Position numbers and translations under genes: made by a program
The notes under the pieces: model-generated
What the model saw: the letters and a program-made list of their open reading frames with translations, nothing else
What the model was told of the DNA's origin: nothing
Database searches by the model: none
Shown: piece after piece, positions 16,706 to 23,966 of the stretch
Position numbering within the stretch: the stretch's first letter is position 1
How the letters are laid out: every line of letters starts with the position of its first letter
Source of the DNA: Fibrobacterota bacterium
Lineage (GTDB): Bacteria; Fibrobacterota; Fibrobacteria; UBA5070
DNA: 64,000 bases
Reading direction: 5' to 3'
Assembly (NCBI GenBank): GCA_016715065.1
Contig: JADKBN010000009.1
Span: 1-64,000 of the forward strand

Positions 16706-18160
16706 TCAGAACGGGTGCGTGAGCACCAGCTCCTTGGCCGCGCGCACGTCGTCCACCCGCTTGAGGGGCAGGTTGTGCGGCGCCGAATGCACCACTTCGG
16801 GAGTTTCGTTCGCCTCGCGCCAGACTTCCAGGAAGATCTCGGCGAAGCGATCGAGGGTCTCGCGCGATTCCGTTTCCGTGGGCTCGATCATCATCGCTTC
16901 CGGCACGATCAGAGGGAAGTAGATGGTGGGAGCGTACACCCCGAAATCCATCAGGCGCTTGGCGAAGTCGGACGTGTGCAGTCCGGTCTTCTTGAGCGCC
17001 GAACCATCCAGCACGAACTCGTGCATGTACGGACCGTCGTACTTGCAGGCCAGTGTATGACGGATTTTGGCGTACAGGTAGTTGGCGTTCAACACCGCCG
17101 TGCGTCCGACTTCCGACATGCCTTCGGAGCCCATGGCCAGGATGTAGGCGTAGGCCCGCACCATCACCAGGAAGTTGCCGAACGCGCCATGGACCGGCCC
17201 GATGGAGGTGGAGGGCTTTTCCTGCGTGTACACGTCGCCGCGCTTTTCCACCCGTGGCGACGGCAGGAAGGGCGCGAGATGGCTCTTGACGCCCACGGGA
17301 CCACAGCCGGGACCACCTCCGCCGTGCGGCGTGGAGAAGGTCTTGTGCAGATTGAAGTGCATCACATCGAAACCGAGATCGCCAGGCCGCGCGATGCCCA
17401 CCAGGGCGTTGAGGTTCGCGCCGTCCATGTACACCTGCGCGCCCGCCGCGTGGCAGGCCGCACAGATCTCTTCCACCCGGGTCTCGAACAGACCCACGGT
17501 GTTGGGGTTGGTGATCATGAACGCAGCCACGTCCGAGCTCAACTTGGACTTGAGGTCTTCCACGTCGACGCGGCCATCCGCAGCGGATTTCACGGTGACG
17601 CATTCGAACCCCGCGATGGCAGCCGAGGCCGGATTGGTGCCGTGGGCGGAATCCGGGATCAGGATCTTCTTGCGGGTTTCGCCGCGCGAGAGATGGTAGG
17701 CGCGCACCACCAGCAACGCGGTGAGCTCGCCATGGGCTCCGGCGGCCGGCTGCAGCGACACGGCATCCATGCCGGAAATTTCCGCCAGATCCCGCTCCAA
17801 CTTCCAGATCAGCTCCAGGGCGCCCTGGATGGTCTCCGAAGGCTGCAGCGGGTGCAAGGTGGCAAATCCTGACAAACGCGCCAGGCTTTCGTTCACCTTG
17901 GGGTTGTACTTCATGGTGCACGAACCCAGCGGGTAGAACCCCTTGTCGATGTGGTGGTTCTTGGTCGACAAGTTCACGAAGTGGCGCACCACCTCGCCTT
18001 CGGACAGTTCCGGCAGGCGGGGGGCGCTCTTGCGGCGCAACCCCGCAGGGATCAGGGTGTTCAGGCCCGGTCGGGGGATGTCCCACTCCAGTTCGCCCGT
18101 GCCGCGCTGGCCGGGACGGGACCGCTCGAACAGGGTGCGGCCGGTGTCGTCGGTTGGCAT
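16706..18160 (-). CDS. gcvPB: Glycine dehydrogenase (decarboxylating) subunit 2
   Basis: This is the C-terminal half of the glycine cleavage P-protein (484 residues). It decarboxylates glycine on PLP and passes the aminomethyl group to the lipoyl arm of GcvH. The PLP lysine is in HFNLHKTFSTPHGGGG (K273). Other family signatures are PLGSCTMKYNP (77-87), the glycine-rich DSAHGTNPASA (170-180) and YMDGANLNALVG. ATG 18160 has GGAGGAAT three bases upstream and overlaps the gcvPA stop by one base, so the two subunits are translationally coupled. It is the last gene of gcvH-gcvPA-gcvPB, followed by a clear terminator. gcvT is not in the window. Confidence 0.95.
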   Translation of the reverse strand: MPTDDTGRTLFERSRPGQRGTGELEWDIPRPGLNTLIPAGLRRKSAPRLPELSEGEVVRHFVNLSTKNHHIDKGFYPLGSCTMKYNPKVNESLARLSGFATLHPLQPSETIQGALELIWKLERDLAEISGMDAVSLQPAAGAHGELTALLVVRAYHLSRGETRKKILIPDSAHGTNPASAAIAGFECVTVKSAADGRVDVEDLKSKLSSDVAAFMITNPNTVGLFETRVEEICAACHAAGAQVYMDGANLNALVGIARPGDLGFDVMHFNLHKTFSTPHGGGGPGCGPVGVKSHLAPFLPSPRVEKRGDVYTQEKPSTSIGPVHGAFGNFLVMVRAYAYILAMGSEGMSEVGRTAVLNANYLYAKIRHTLACKYDGPYMHEFVLDGSALKKTGLHTSDFAKRLMDFGVYAPTIYFPLIVPEAMMIEPTETESRETLDRFAEIFLEVWREANETPEVVHSAPHNLPLKRVDDVRAAKELVLTHPF

Positions 18161-19527
18161 CAGATTCCTCCGGCCGTGGAAAGGGTGGCGACGAGCAGAT
18201 CGAGATCGGCGCGAGTGTGGGTTTCGTTGACGCACACCAACAACGTTTCCGAAGGGAGGTGGTGGACATGGTCTGCCAGCCAAACTCCTGGCAGCAGCCC
18301 GGCGGTGTGGCAGGCGGATTCCACGCGAGCGCGGCTACCGGCGCCCAGCACGAACGCCTGCTCCTGGATGCACGTTCCGGAAAAGAGCGGGCGGATTCCA
18401 GCTTTGGCCAGCGCGTCGCGCACGTAGGCCAGCCGCGATGCGCATTGTTCGGCGACCTCGGCCAGGCCGGCGGGACCTTGGAGCGCCAGGTACACCGAAG
18501 CGCTGACCACCATGAGCCCTTGGTTGGAGCAGATGTTGGAGGTGGCCTTTTCGCGCCGGATGTGTTGTTCTCGCGTTTGTGCCGTCAAGCAGTAGGCACG
18601 TTTTCCCTCTGCGTCCAGCGTTCGTCCCACCACGCGGCCGGGCATTTGCCGCAGCAACGACTTGCGGGTGGCCAACAGGCCCAATCCGGGGCCGCCAAGG
18701 CTGGTGGGGATGCCCAGGCCCAGCATGTCGCCCACCACGATGTCCGCACCGTAGGTGGAGGGAGGCTCGATGACAGAAAGCGACAAAGGATCGATGGCCA
18801 CCAGAAGGAGAGCGCCCGCGGCCTTCGCGGCCAGGGAAAGTCCTTCCAGATCCTCCACCATGCCGAAGGCGTTGGGGGTCTGGACCACAAGCGCGGCGAT
18901 TTGACCTGAGGCGAGGGCGGCTTCCACGCTGGAGCGGTCCAACTGGCCGGTGGCCTTGTCCCAAGCGATGTCCTGGAAGGTCCAGTTGTTGGAAGGAGCG
19001 TAGGTCTGTGCGACCTCGCGCCAACGCGGATTCAGGCTCTGGGCGATGGCGAAGCGCTTGCGACCCTTGGTGGATGCCGAGGCCATCACCAAGCCTTCCA
19101 CCAGGGAAGTGGCTCCGTCGTACAGGGATGCGTTGGAGACTTCCATCCCGGTGAGCTCCGTCACCATGGTCTGGTATTCGAAGATCTGCTGCAAGCTTCC
19201 CTGCGAGGCTTCCGCCTGGTAGGGAGTGTAGGCCGTCGTGAATTCGCTGCGCGACACGATGCTGTCCACGGCGGCGGGAATGAAGTGTTTGGTCCAGCCC
19301 ATTCCCAAAAAGGTGGTGAGCTCGGTCAGGCCGCGATTTTTTCCGGCCATCCGGCGCACTTCGCGCGACAGGGCCATCTCCGACAGCGCCTTGGGAAGCT
19401 CCAGCGGCTTTTTCAGGCGAAGATGGGCTGGAATCGCCTTGAGGAGCTCGTCGGTCCCGGTCACACCGGAAACCGCGAGCATTTCACGTTCTTCCGCGAC
19501 TGAGCGCGGGATGAACCGGTGGCTCAC
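18160..19527 (-). CDS. gcvPA: Glycine dehydrogenase (decarboxylating) subunit 1
   Basis: This is the N-terminal half of the P-protein (455 residues), the partner of GcvPB in the two-subunit enzyme. Family motifs include FLGMGWTKHFIPAAVDSIV, FTTAYTPYQAEASQGSLQ, MEVSNASLYDGATSLVE and SNICSNQGLM. The GTG start at 19527 overlaps the gcvH stop (GTGA) and begins at MSHRFIPRS, matching the normal start of the family. The longer upstream frame is a shadow of gcvH. Confidence 0.95.
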   Translation of the reverse strand: MSHRFIPRSVAEEREMLAVSGVTGTDELLKAIPAHLRLKKPLELPKALSEMALSREVRRMAGKNRGLTELTTFLGMGWTKHFIPAAVDSIVSRSEFTTAYTPYQAEASQGSLQQIFEYQTMVTELTGMEVSNASLYDGATSLVEGLVMASASTKGRKRFAIAQSLNPRWREVAQTYAPSNNWTFQDIAWDKATGQLDRSSVEAALASGQIAALVVQTPNAFGMVEDLEGLSLAAKAAGALLLVAIDPLSLSVIEPPSTYGADIVVGDMLGLGIPTSLGGPGLGLLATRKSLLRQMPGRVVGRTLDAEGKRAYCLTAQTREQHIRREKATSNICSNQGLMVVSASVYLALQGPAGLAEVAEQCASRLAYVRDALAKAGIRPLFSGTCIQEQAFVLGAGSRARVESACHTAGLLPGVWLADHVHHLPSETLLVCVNETHTRADLDLLVATLSTAGGI

Positions 19528-19901
19528 AGCTGGGCCTGGTATCCGCTCGCGTCGAGCAAATCCGAAGGCAGGGGACCGGAAAGACGGATTTTGACAATCC
19601 ACGAGCCGTAAGCGTCGCGATTGATGGATCCGGCGTCGTCGGCCAGCACGGTGTTCACTTCCACCACTTCGCCGGCGGCGGGAGCGTAGACATCGGCCAC
19701 GGTCTTGACGGCCTCGATGACCGCAACGCCTTTGCCCGGCTCCACTTTTTGGCCGACTTCCGGAAGCTCGACAAACACGATGTCGCCCAATTCGTGCTGG
19801 GCGTGGTCGGTGATGCCGAGAGTCGCCACTTCGCCCTCCAACAGGATCCACTCGTGGGTGGTGGCGTACTTCAGGTTTTGTGGGATCAGTGAATCAGACA
19901 T
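19524..19901 (-). CDS. gcvH: Glycine cleavage system H protein
   Basis: This 125-residue lipoyl carrier protein shuttles the methylamine group between P- and T-proteins. The lipoylated lysine is K66 in VIEAVKTVADVYAP. The fold markers YATTHEWI, GITDHAQHELGDIVFVELP and GSWIVKI are all present. ATG 19901 has GAGGG at good spacing. It is the first gene of the operon, divergent from the PAP2 gene; the 126 bp between them contain an inverted repeat. No glycine riboswitch fold was recognised. Confidence 0.95.
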   Translation of the reverse strand: MSDSLIPQNLKYATTHEWILLEGEVATLGITDHAQHELGDIVFVELPEVGQKVEPGKGVAVIEAVKTVADVYAPAAGEVVEVNTVLADDAGSINRDAYGSWIVKIRLSGPLPSDLLDASGYQAQL

Positions 19902-19930
19902 CGGCGCCCTCGCTCCACAAGAGGTGATTT

Positions 19931-19966
19931 GGGGTTCGAAAGGTAGGAAATCAGCCGTCGAACCCC
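19931..19966 (-). promoter_or_regulatory. Inverted repeat in the gcvH leader
   Basis: GGGGTTCGA (19931-19939) and TCGAACCCC (19958-19966) are perfect 9-bp complements around an 18-nt loop, about 30 bp upstream of the gcvH start. It could be an operator or a leader RNA hairpin controlling the operon. It lacks the tandem aptamer layout of a glycine riboswitch as far as I can see. Confidence 0.4.
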
Positions 19967-20027
19967 GACTTTGCCATCGGTCATCGAGCCAGTTGGCCCT
20001 TTGTGGATGTAGCTTGCGTTCTTGGCG

Positions 20028-20579
20028 ATGGGCTCGAAAAAGAAACAATGGAAAACCAGGCTGACGGCCTTCGAGACGGGCAAGATCCTTCCTTGGTGGC
20101 GGCAGCCCGCCCATGGGTTCAATGCGTTTTTCATGAGGCTTGCCACCCGGCTGGGTGACGGCTGGGTCTGGGCCCTGGTGGCGCCCTGGGTGGTTTGGAG
20201 CCAAGGTTGGGCCAAAGGCGGAGCGTTGGCTTGGCGCGGAACGGTTGTCGGACTGGTTTCGGTTGTGATCTACAAGGTTCTCAAGGATCGCTTCAACCGG
20301 GCTCGTCCCTTCGAGCCCAATGATTTGGTGCCCCTCCAGGCGCCTCCCGATCGGTTCTCGTTTCCGTCCGGCCATGCCATGAACAACTTGGCCATCACCA
20401 TCTACGTGACCTCCTTCCTGCCCCAGCTCTTGCCGTTTCTGCTCCCGCTGTTTGTCCTGATCGCCTTCTCCAGAGTCTATCTGCGGGTGCATTACCCGAC
20501 GGACGTCCTGGTGGGCGCGGTCCTAGGCTTTGCGGTCGGAACCGGGTTTCAGCACCTGCCCCTTTTTTCCAGCCTTTGA
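20028..20579 (+). CDS. PAP2-family membrane phosphatase
   Basis: This 183-residue membrane protein has the three PAP2 (acid phosphatase) motifs: KDRFNRARP, SFPSGHAMNN and SRVYLRVHYPTDV. The catalytic His are in the second and third. Hydrophobic segments surround these motifs. Such enzymes dephosphorylate phosphatidic acid, undecaprenyl diphosphate or lipid A at the outer face of the inner membrane; the substrate here is unknown. ATG 20028 is chosen over the TTG six bases upstream. The gene is divergent from gcvH and convergent with rsmD, with two REP-like elements between. Confidence 0.88.
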   Translation: MGSKKKQWKTRLTAFETGKILPWWRQPAHGFNAFFMRLATRLGDGWVWALVAPWVVWSQGWAKGGALAWRGTVVGLVSVVIYKVLKDRFNRARPFEPNDLVPLQAPPDRFSFPSGHAMNNLAITIYVTSFLPQLLPFLLPLFVLIAFSRVYLRVHYPTDVLVGAVLGFAVGTGFQHLPLFSSL

Positions 20580-20609
20580 TCGGAGAAAAGACCGAAAGGG
20601 ACAATGAAA

Positions 20610-20646
20610 CCGTTCGTCCTGAGGAGCGGCTTTGCCGCGTCTCGAC
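20610..20646 (+). repeat. REP-like dispersed element, copy A
   Basis: The constant 5' part CCGTTCGTCCTGAGGAG is followed by a variable palindromic centre (CGGC TTT GCCG) and the constant 3' part CGTCTCGA. It lies in the convergent gap between the PAP2 gene and rsmD, inverted relative to copy B. Confidence 0.65.
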
Positions 20647-20771
20647 AACTGCGGTTATCGGGGCCTCGGTTGGTCGCCGGAGGCGACAAGGGCGGCGGCT
20701 TCGTGTGATGGATGCCACATCTTGTCGCTAGGTATCCACCGTCCACCCCCTTCGGCAGGCTCAGGACTTCG

Positions 20772-20803
20772 CTTCGAGACGCTTCGCTCCTCAGGATGAA
20801 CGG
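20772..20803 (-). repeat. REP-like dispersed element, copy B
   Basis: The reverse complement reads CCGTTCATCCTGAGGAG, a short centre CGAAG, then CGTCTCGAAG, so it matches copy A in opposite orientation. The flank at 20746-20771 repeats part of the motif (TTCGGCAGGCTCAGGA). Together A and B could fold into a larger structure. Confidence 0.65.
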
Positions 20804-20831
20804 TGGAATTCCGGCATTTGTCGGTTTTTCC

Positions 20832-21356
20832 TCAGACCTTGCGGGCCATCACCAGCTGGGAGGAGCCGTAGCGGCGAACCTGGATGTGGTCAGGCCATTC
20901 CCTCGGGCGATCGGAAGGCCACTGCAAAACGGCGTGTCCGCCCGGACGACAAAGCTCCAGGCAGCGGTCCAGCATGTCTTCGGTGATGGCGGCAAACGGT
21001 GGATCGGAAAACACCACATGGTAGCTGGCTGCGCGACGGAACCTGGCGACATCGGTGCGAACGATTTCCAATTGGTCATCCAGGGAAAGTTCGTCGCAGG
21101 TGCGACGCAGACAGGCCAATGCCTTGGCGTGCGATTCCACCGCGGTGGCGCGGGGAGCTCCGCGTGAGATCGCCTCGATGGCCACGGAGCCCGTTCCGGC
21201 GTAGAGGTCGCAGAAGGCCCCTAGGGTGATTTCCGGGCCCAGGATGGAAAACAACGCCGCGCGCACCACCCCGGGAGTCGGACGGGTGGGTTCGATTCCG
21301 GCAGGAGCGTGGATGATCCGGCCCTTGAGTTTGCCGGAGGAGACGTGAAGGCTCAC
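20832..21356 (-). CDS. rsmD: 16S rRNA (guanine(966)-N(2))-methyltransferase
   Basis: The product has 174 residues. RsmD methylates G966 of 16S rRNA using SAM. Visible signatures are the N-terminal SSGKLKGRIIHAP, the RPTPGVVRAALFSIL helix, motif I DLYAGTGSVAIEAISRG and the DPPF (N/D-PP-Y type) catalytic motif IV. The GTG start at 21356 overlaps the stop of the PilN-like gene (GTGA), so it is the last gene of the pilM-pilN-rsmD run. Confidence 0.93.
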   Translation of the reverse strand: MSLHVSSGKLKGRIIHAPAGIEPTRPTPGVVRAALFSILGPEITLGAFCDLYAGTGSVAIEAISRGAPRATAVESHAKALACLRRTCDELSLDDQLEIVRTDVARFRRAASYHVVFSDPPFAAITEDMLDRCLELCRPGGHAVLQWPSDRPREWPDHIQVRRYGSSQLVMARKV

Positions 21357-22576
21357 GGTGCGTAGGAGATGGCTTCGGCCTCGAGCTTCAGCGATCCATC
21401 GACGCCGGCCGAAAGGCTGGCGGAGGTGAAGCCGACGGGCAGTTCCATCGATTGCAAGGCAGCGAACCATTTGCCGATCGATTCCCACGGGCCGGAGCCG
21501 GACAGTTTCCAGCTGGCGCGTTTGAGGCTGCCGTAGGTCTGGACGGACGGTGCCTTGGGAGCCGAAAGGGTGAGACCTCCGGTTTGGGCAAGATCGCGGG
21601 CTTGGGTCAGGGTGGAGGCGAAATCCTTCCCGGACTTTCCGTTCGTCACCGAACTCGAGCTGAACGGCAACCGGGCGGCGATGGCGAACTGGCCGCCGGT
21701 TCCGGTCTTGAGGGCGGTATCCACGAGGCTTTGCGCCAGCAAACCACGAATCAGGGTGTTCACGCCTTCCGCTTCCGCCGAGGTGCCATGGATGACCACC
21801 AAACCAGGCGAGTACAGCCGAATGCGAGTGAATTTTACCCCGGCGGGTGCAACTTGGCGGATCACAGCCAGGATGCGCTCGAAGGCGAATCGCTGGTAGG
21901 AAAGACGAGCCAATGGCGACAGGTCTTCGAATCGCGTGGGAGCAGGCGCGGCGCCGCCCTTGGATTGGCTTTCGGCGATCACCTGCGCGACCACGCCGCC
22001 GGCGAGGGCGGGAGCAACCACGCGGGGAGTCACGGAAGGCGGAGGGGGAGGAGGCAAGGTTTCCACGACCTTGGGCTCGGGCGTTTTCGGTTCCGGCTTC
22101 TTGGGCTCCGGCTTGGCGGCGGCAAGTTTGACGGAATCCGCCTTGCGGGCGGCTTCCTTGGCGACCTTGATGGAATCGGCCTTGCGGACGGCTGCTTCGG
22201 CGACCTTGAGGGAATCCGCCTTGCGGGCGGAATCCTTTGCGAACTTGGCCGCGTCCACCGGGTCCTTTTTGACAGTATCCGTCTGGGGCTGCGGGGGTTG
22301 CGCCGGCTGGGCAGGTTGCGCCGGAGGAGTCACGGGCTTGGCTGTCTGCGTGGGCGGTGCGATTTCTGTCTGGGGGTTCTGGTTGAGGAACCACCAAGTT
22401 CCTCCGCCCACGGCACCTAAAAACAGCACGACGCCCGCTGCGATGGCAAGCTTTTTGCCCATGGAGGGTCCACCCATGGTCCGCATGGACAAGGTGGAAA
22501 GCGAACCGATGGTCTCCGGTTCGGCCGCCAAGGACGACGATTGGAACCGGTTGCGAAGCAGATTGAAACGGATCAC
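21353..22576 (-). CDS. PilN-like type IV pilus inner-membrane protein with charged repeat linker
   Basis: This 407-residue protein starts MIRFNLLRNRF. It resembles the short N-terminal INLL motif by which PilN binds PilM, and the gene directly follows a PilM-like gene with a GTGA overlap. A single membrane helix spans about residues 42-64. The next 120 residues are Pro/Ala/Lys-rich with a near-repeated ARKADSxKVA unit (three copies, about 117-155) and PEPKKPEPK stretches. The C-terminal part (about 190-407) is a folded region that could match PilN or PilO-type ferredoxin-like domains. I infer a PilN/PilO-like role in type IV pilus or transformation machinery; a general secretion GspL/M-like role is the alternative. 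Confidence 0.6.
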   Translation of the reverse strand: MIRFNLLRNRFQSSSLAAEPETIGSLSTLSMRTMGGPSMGKKLAIAAGVVLFLGAVGGGTWWFLNQNPQTEIAPPTQTAKPVTPPAQPAQPAQPPQPQTDTVKKDPVDAAKFAKDSARKADSLKVAEAAVRKADSIKVAKEAARKADSVKLAAAKPEPKKPEPKTPEPKVVETLPPPPPPSVTPRVVAPALAGGVVAQVIAESQSKGGAAPAPTRFEDLSPLARLSYQRFAFERILAVIRQVAPAGVKFTRIRLYSPGLVVIHGTSAEAEGVNTLIRGLLAQSLVDTALKTGTGGQFAIAARLPFSSSSVTNGKSGKDFASTLTQARDLAQTGGLTLSAPKAPSVQTYGSLKRASWKLSGSGPWESIGKWFAALQSMELPVGFTSASLSAGVDGSLKLEAEAISYAP

Positions 22577-23490
22577 GGGCGATCCCCCTGGGAGAGAGCC
22601 AAGGCCAACCCCAAGGCGCTGGCGCACTTGGGAGACAATTCGGAAATCTGTTCGGCCATCGATTCGGCCGAAGGAAAGGGCAACGCGGCGAAGCTGTCCA
22701 GAAGCCGCACATCGACCTTGATGCCGCTGCCCAGACGGGCGGCGAAACCGGTCTCCACCGAAAGCGGCCCGCAAAGGAATACGCCACCGAGTTGGTCGGC
22801 CATGCCGCGCAACAGTCCGGCACCTTCCAGAAGGGCTTTGCCACCGGCCAACGACAGCTCGTCGGACGGATTCTGACCTTGGGCCACCAGCACGGCGTGG
22901 CCCAGGAATTTGCGATCTTGCGTCCAGTAGATCTGCAAGGAGCGCCCTCCCGCCAGCACGATCGCGACGAGGCGATCGGCCCACGAGGGGTAATTCGCTT
23001 CGAAGGCGTTGGCGGCGGCGACGATGTCCAGATTGGATTCAGCGAGTGGAATACCAGCTGAATCAGCCACCGACGTCACCCGAGTGGCCATCGCACGGCG
23101 CACGGCGCCGACGAGGATGCCAGGCTCGTTGTGGGGCCCCACACCATGCGGCTGGGCGTTGATCCAAAGATCCTCGTCCGAGCATCCAAACCAGGTACGC
23201 GCCTCAAAGCGGGCTGCGTCCTCGATGGAAATTTCCTGGTCGGCTTCGGCCAGGCGCAGGAAGGCTCCCGCGCCGGACATGCTGATGGCCACCGACTTGA
23301 TCGACTTGTCGAGCTTGCGCTCGGCAAGCCAAGCAGCCAGCCCCTCGCCAAGCTCCAAAGCGCTTTTGCGGCCATGGGACTCGTTCCAGGTCGCGACGTG
23401 CTCGATCTGGTTCTTCTGCGGGTTGAGCGCCACCAAGGTGCAGTAATCCTCACCTAGGTCGAGACCAACGACAAGCTTCTTTTTTGCCAT
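22573..23490 (-). CDS. PilM-like actin-fold ATPase
   Basis: This 305-residue cytoplasmic protein has an actin/FtsA-like N-terminus (KLVVGLDLGEDYCTLVAL) and the second phosphate motif (LVAIVLAGGRSLQIYW), followed by a GGKALLEGAG region, as in PilM. PilM sits under the inner membrane and binds the N-terminal tail of PilN. The downstream gene begins with such a tail and overlaps this stop. Sequence divergence is high, so PilM is a fold-and-context call. Confidence 0.65.
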   Translation of the reverse strand: MAKKKLVVGLDLGEDYCTLVALNPQKNQIEHVATWNESHGRKSALELGEGLAAWLAERKLDKSIKSVAISMSGAGAFLRLAEADQEISIEDAARFEARTWFGCSDEDLWINAQPHGVGPHNEPGILVGAVRRAMATRVTSVADSAGIPLAESNLDIVAAANAFEANYPSWADRLVAIVLAGGRSLQIYWTQDRKFLGHAVLVAQGQNPSDELSLAGGKALLEGAGLLRGMADQLGGVFLCGPLSVETGFAARLGSGIKVDVRLLDSFAALPFPSAESMAEQISELSPKCASALGLALALSQGDRP

Positions 23491-23507
23491 AGTGATACCG
23501 GATCCGC

Positions 23508-23858
23508 TCAGAATTTTAGGTGGGGGCGAAGTTTATCGAGTCTGGAGGGGCCGATGCCCTTGACCCGAAGAAGATCATCCGGTCCCTGAAAGGGACCAAC
23601 GGTGCGTTCATCCACGATCCGCTGGGCAAGCGCGGGCCCAATTCCAGGGAGTTCCTGGAGTTGGGCGAGACTGGCTGCGTTCGGGTTGAGCTCACCTAGG
23701 ATCTTCTTTGGTTGAGTTCTGGAAACTGGAGCTGCGCTTGGGGATGGTTCCACAGTGGTGTCCAGCAAGCGCACGGGCTCCGCATCCCATTCCAACACCA
23801 CTCCTTGGGTCTCCAGAGGTGGTAGGGAAAGGCGCGCCTGGGCGGCCTTCCATGCCAC
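23508..23858 (-). CDS. comEA: ComEA-like helix-hairpin-helix DNA-binding protein
   Basis: The C-terminal 65 residues form the ComEA tandem HhH domain: LNPNAASLAQLQELPGIGP, then LLRVKGIGPSRLDKLRP. ComEA binds incoming DNA at the outer face of the inner membrane during transformation; comEC is also in the window. The listed GTG start (23858) cuts off part of a likely membrane anchor. The frame stays open upstream to the pyrG stop at 23967 and encodes LLGLASALFLAGVAW, a good transmembrane helix, but with no ATG, GTG or TTG before it. A CTG at 23924 or an ATT further up may be the true start. Confidence 0.75.
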   Translation of the reverse strand: MAWKAAQARLSLPPLETQGVVLEWDAEPVRLLDTTVEPSPSAAPVSRTQPKKILGELNPNAASLAQLQELPGIGPALAQRIVDERTVGPFQGPDDLLRVKGIGPSRLDKLRPHLKF

Positions 23859-23966
23859 TCCAGCAAGGAAGAGGGCTGAGGCCAGCCCGAGGAGACGTAT
23901 TTCTCCCCGGCTGAGCGAGTTCAGACGGAGCTCCGCATTTGTCGTAATTCTAGAACTTTTCTGGAC

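Noticed and set aside
19931..19966. GGTTCGA motif resembling a tRNA T-arm
   Set aside because: No acceptor, D or anticodon arms can be placed around it; it is only one arm of an inverted repeat.
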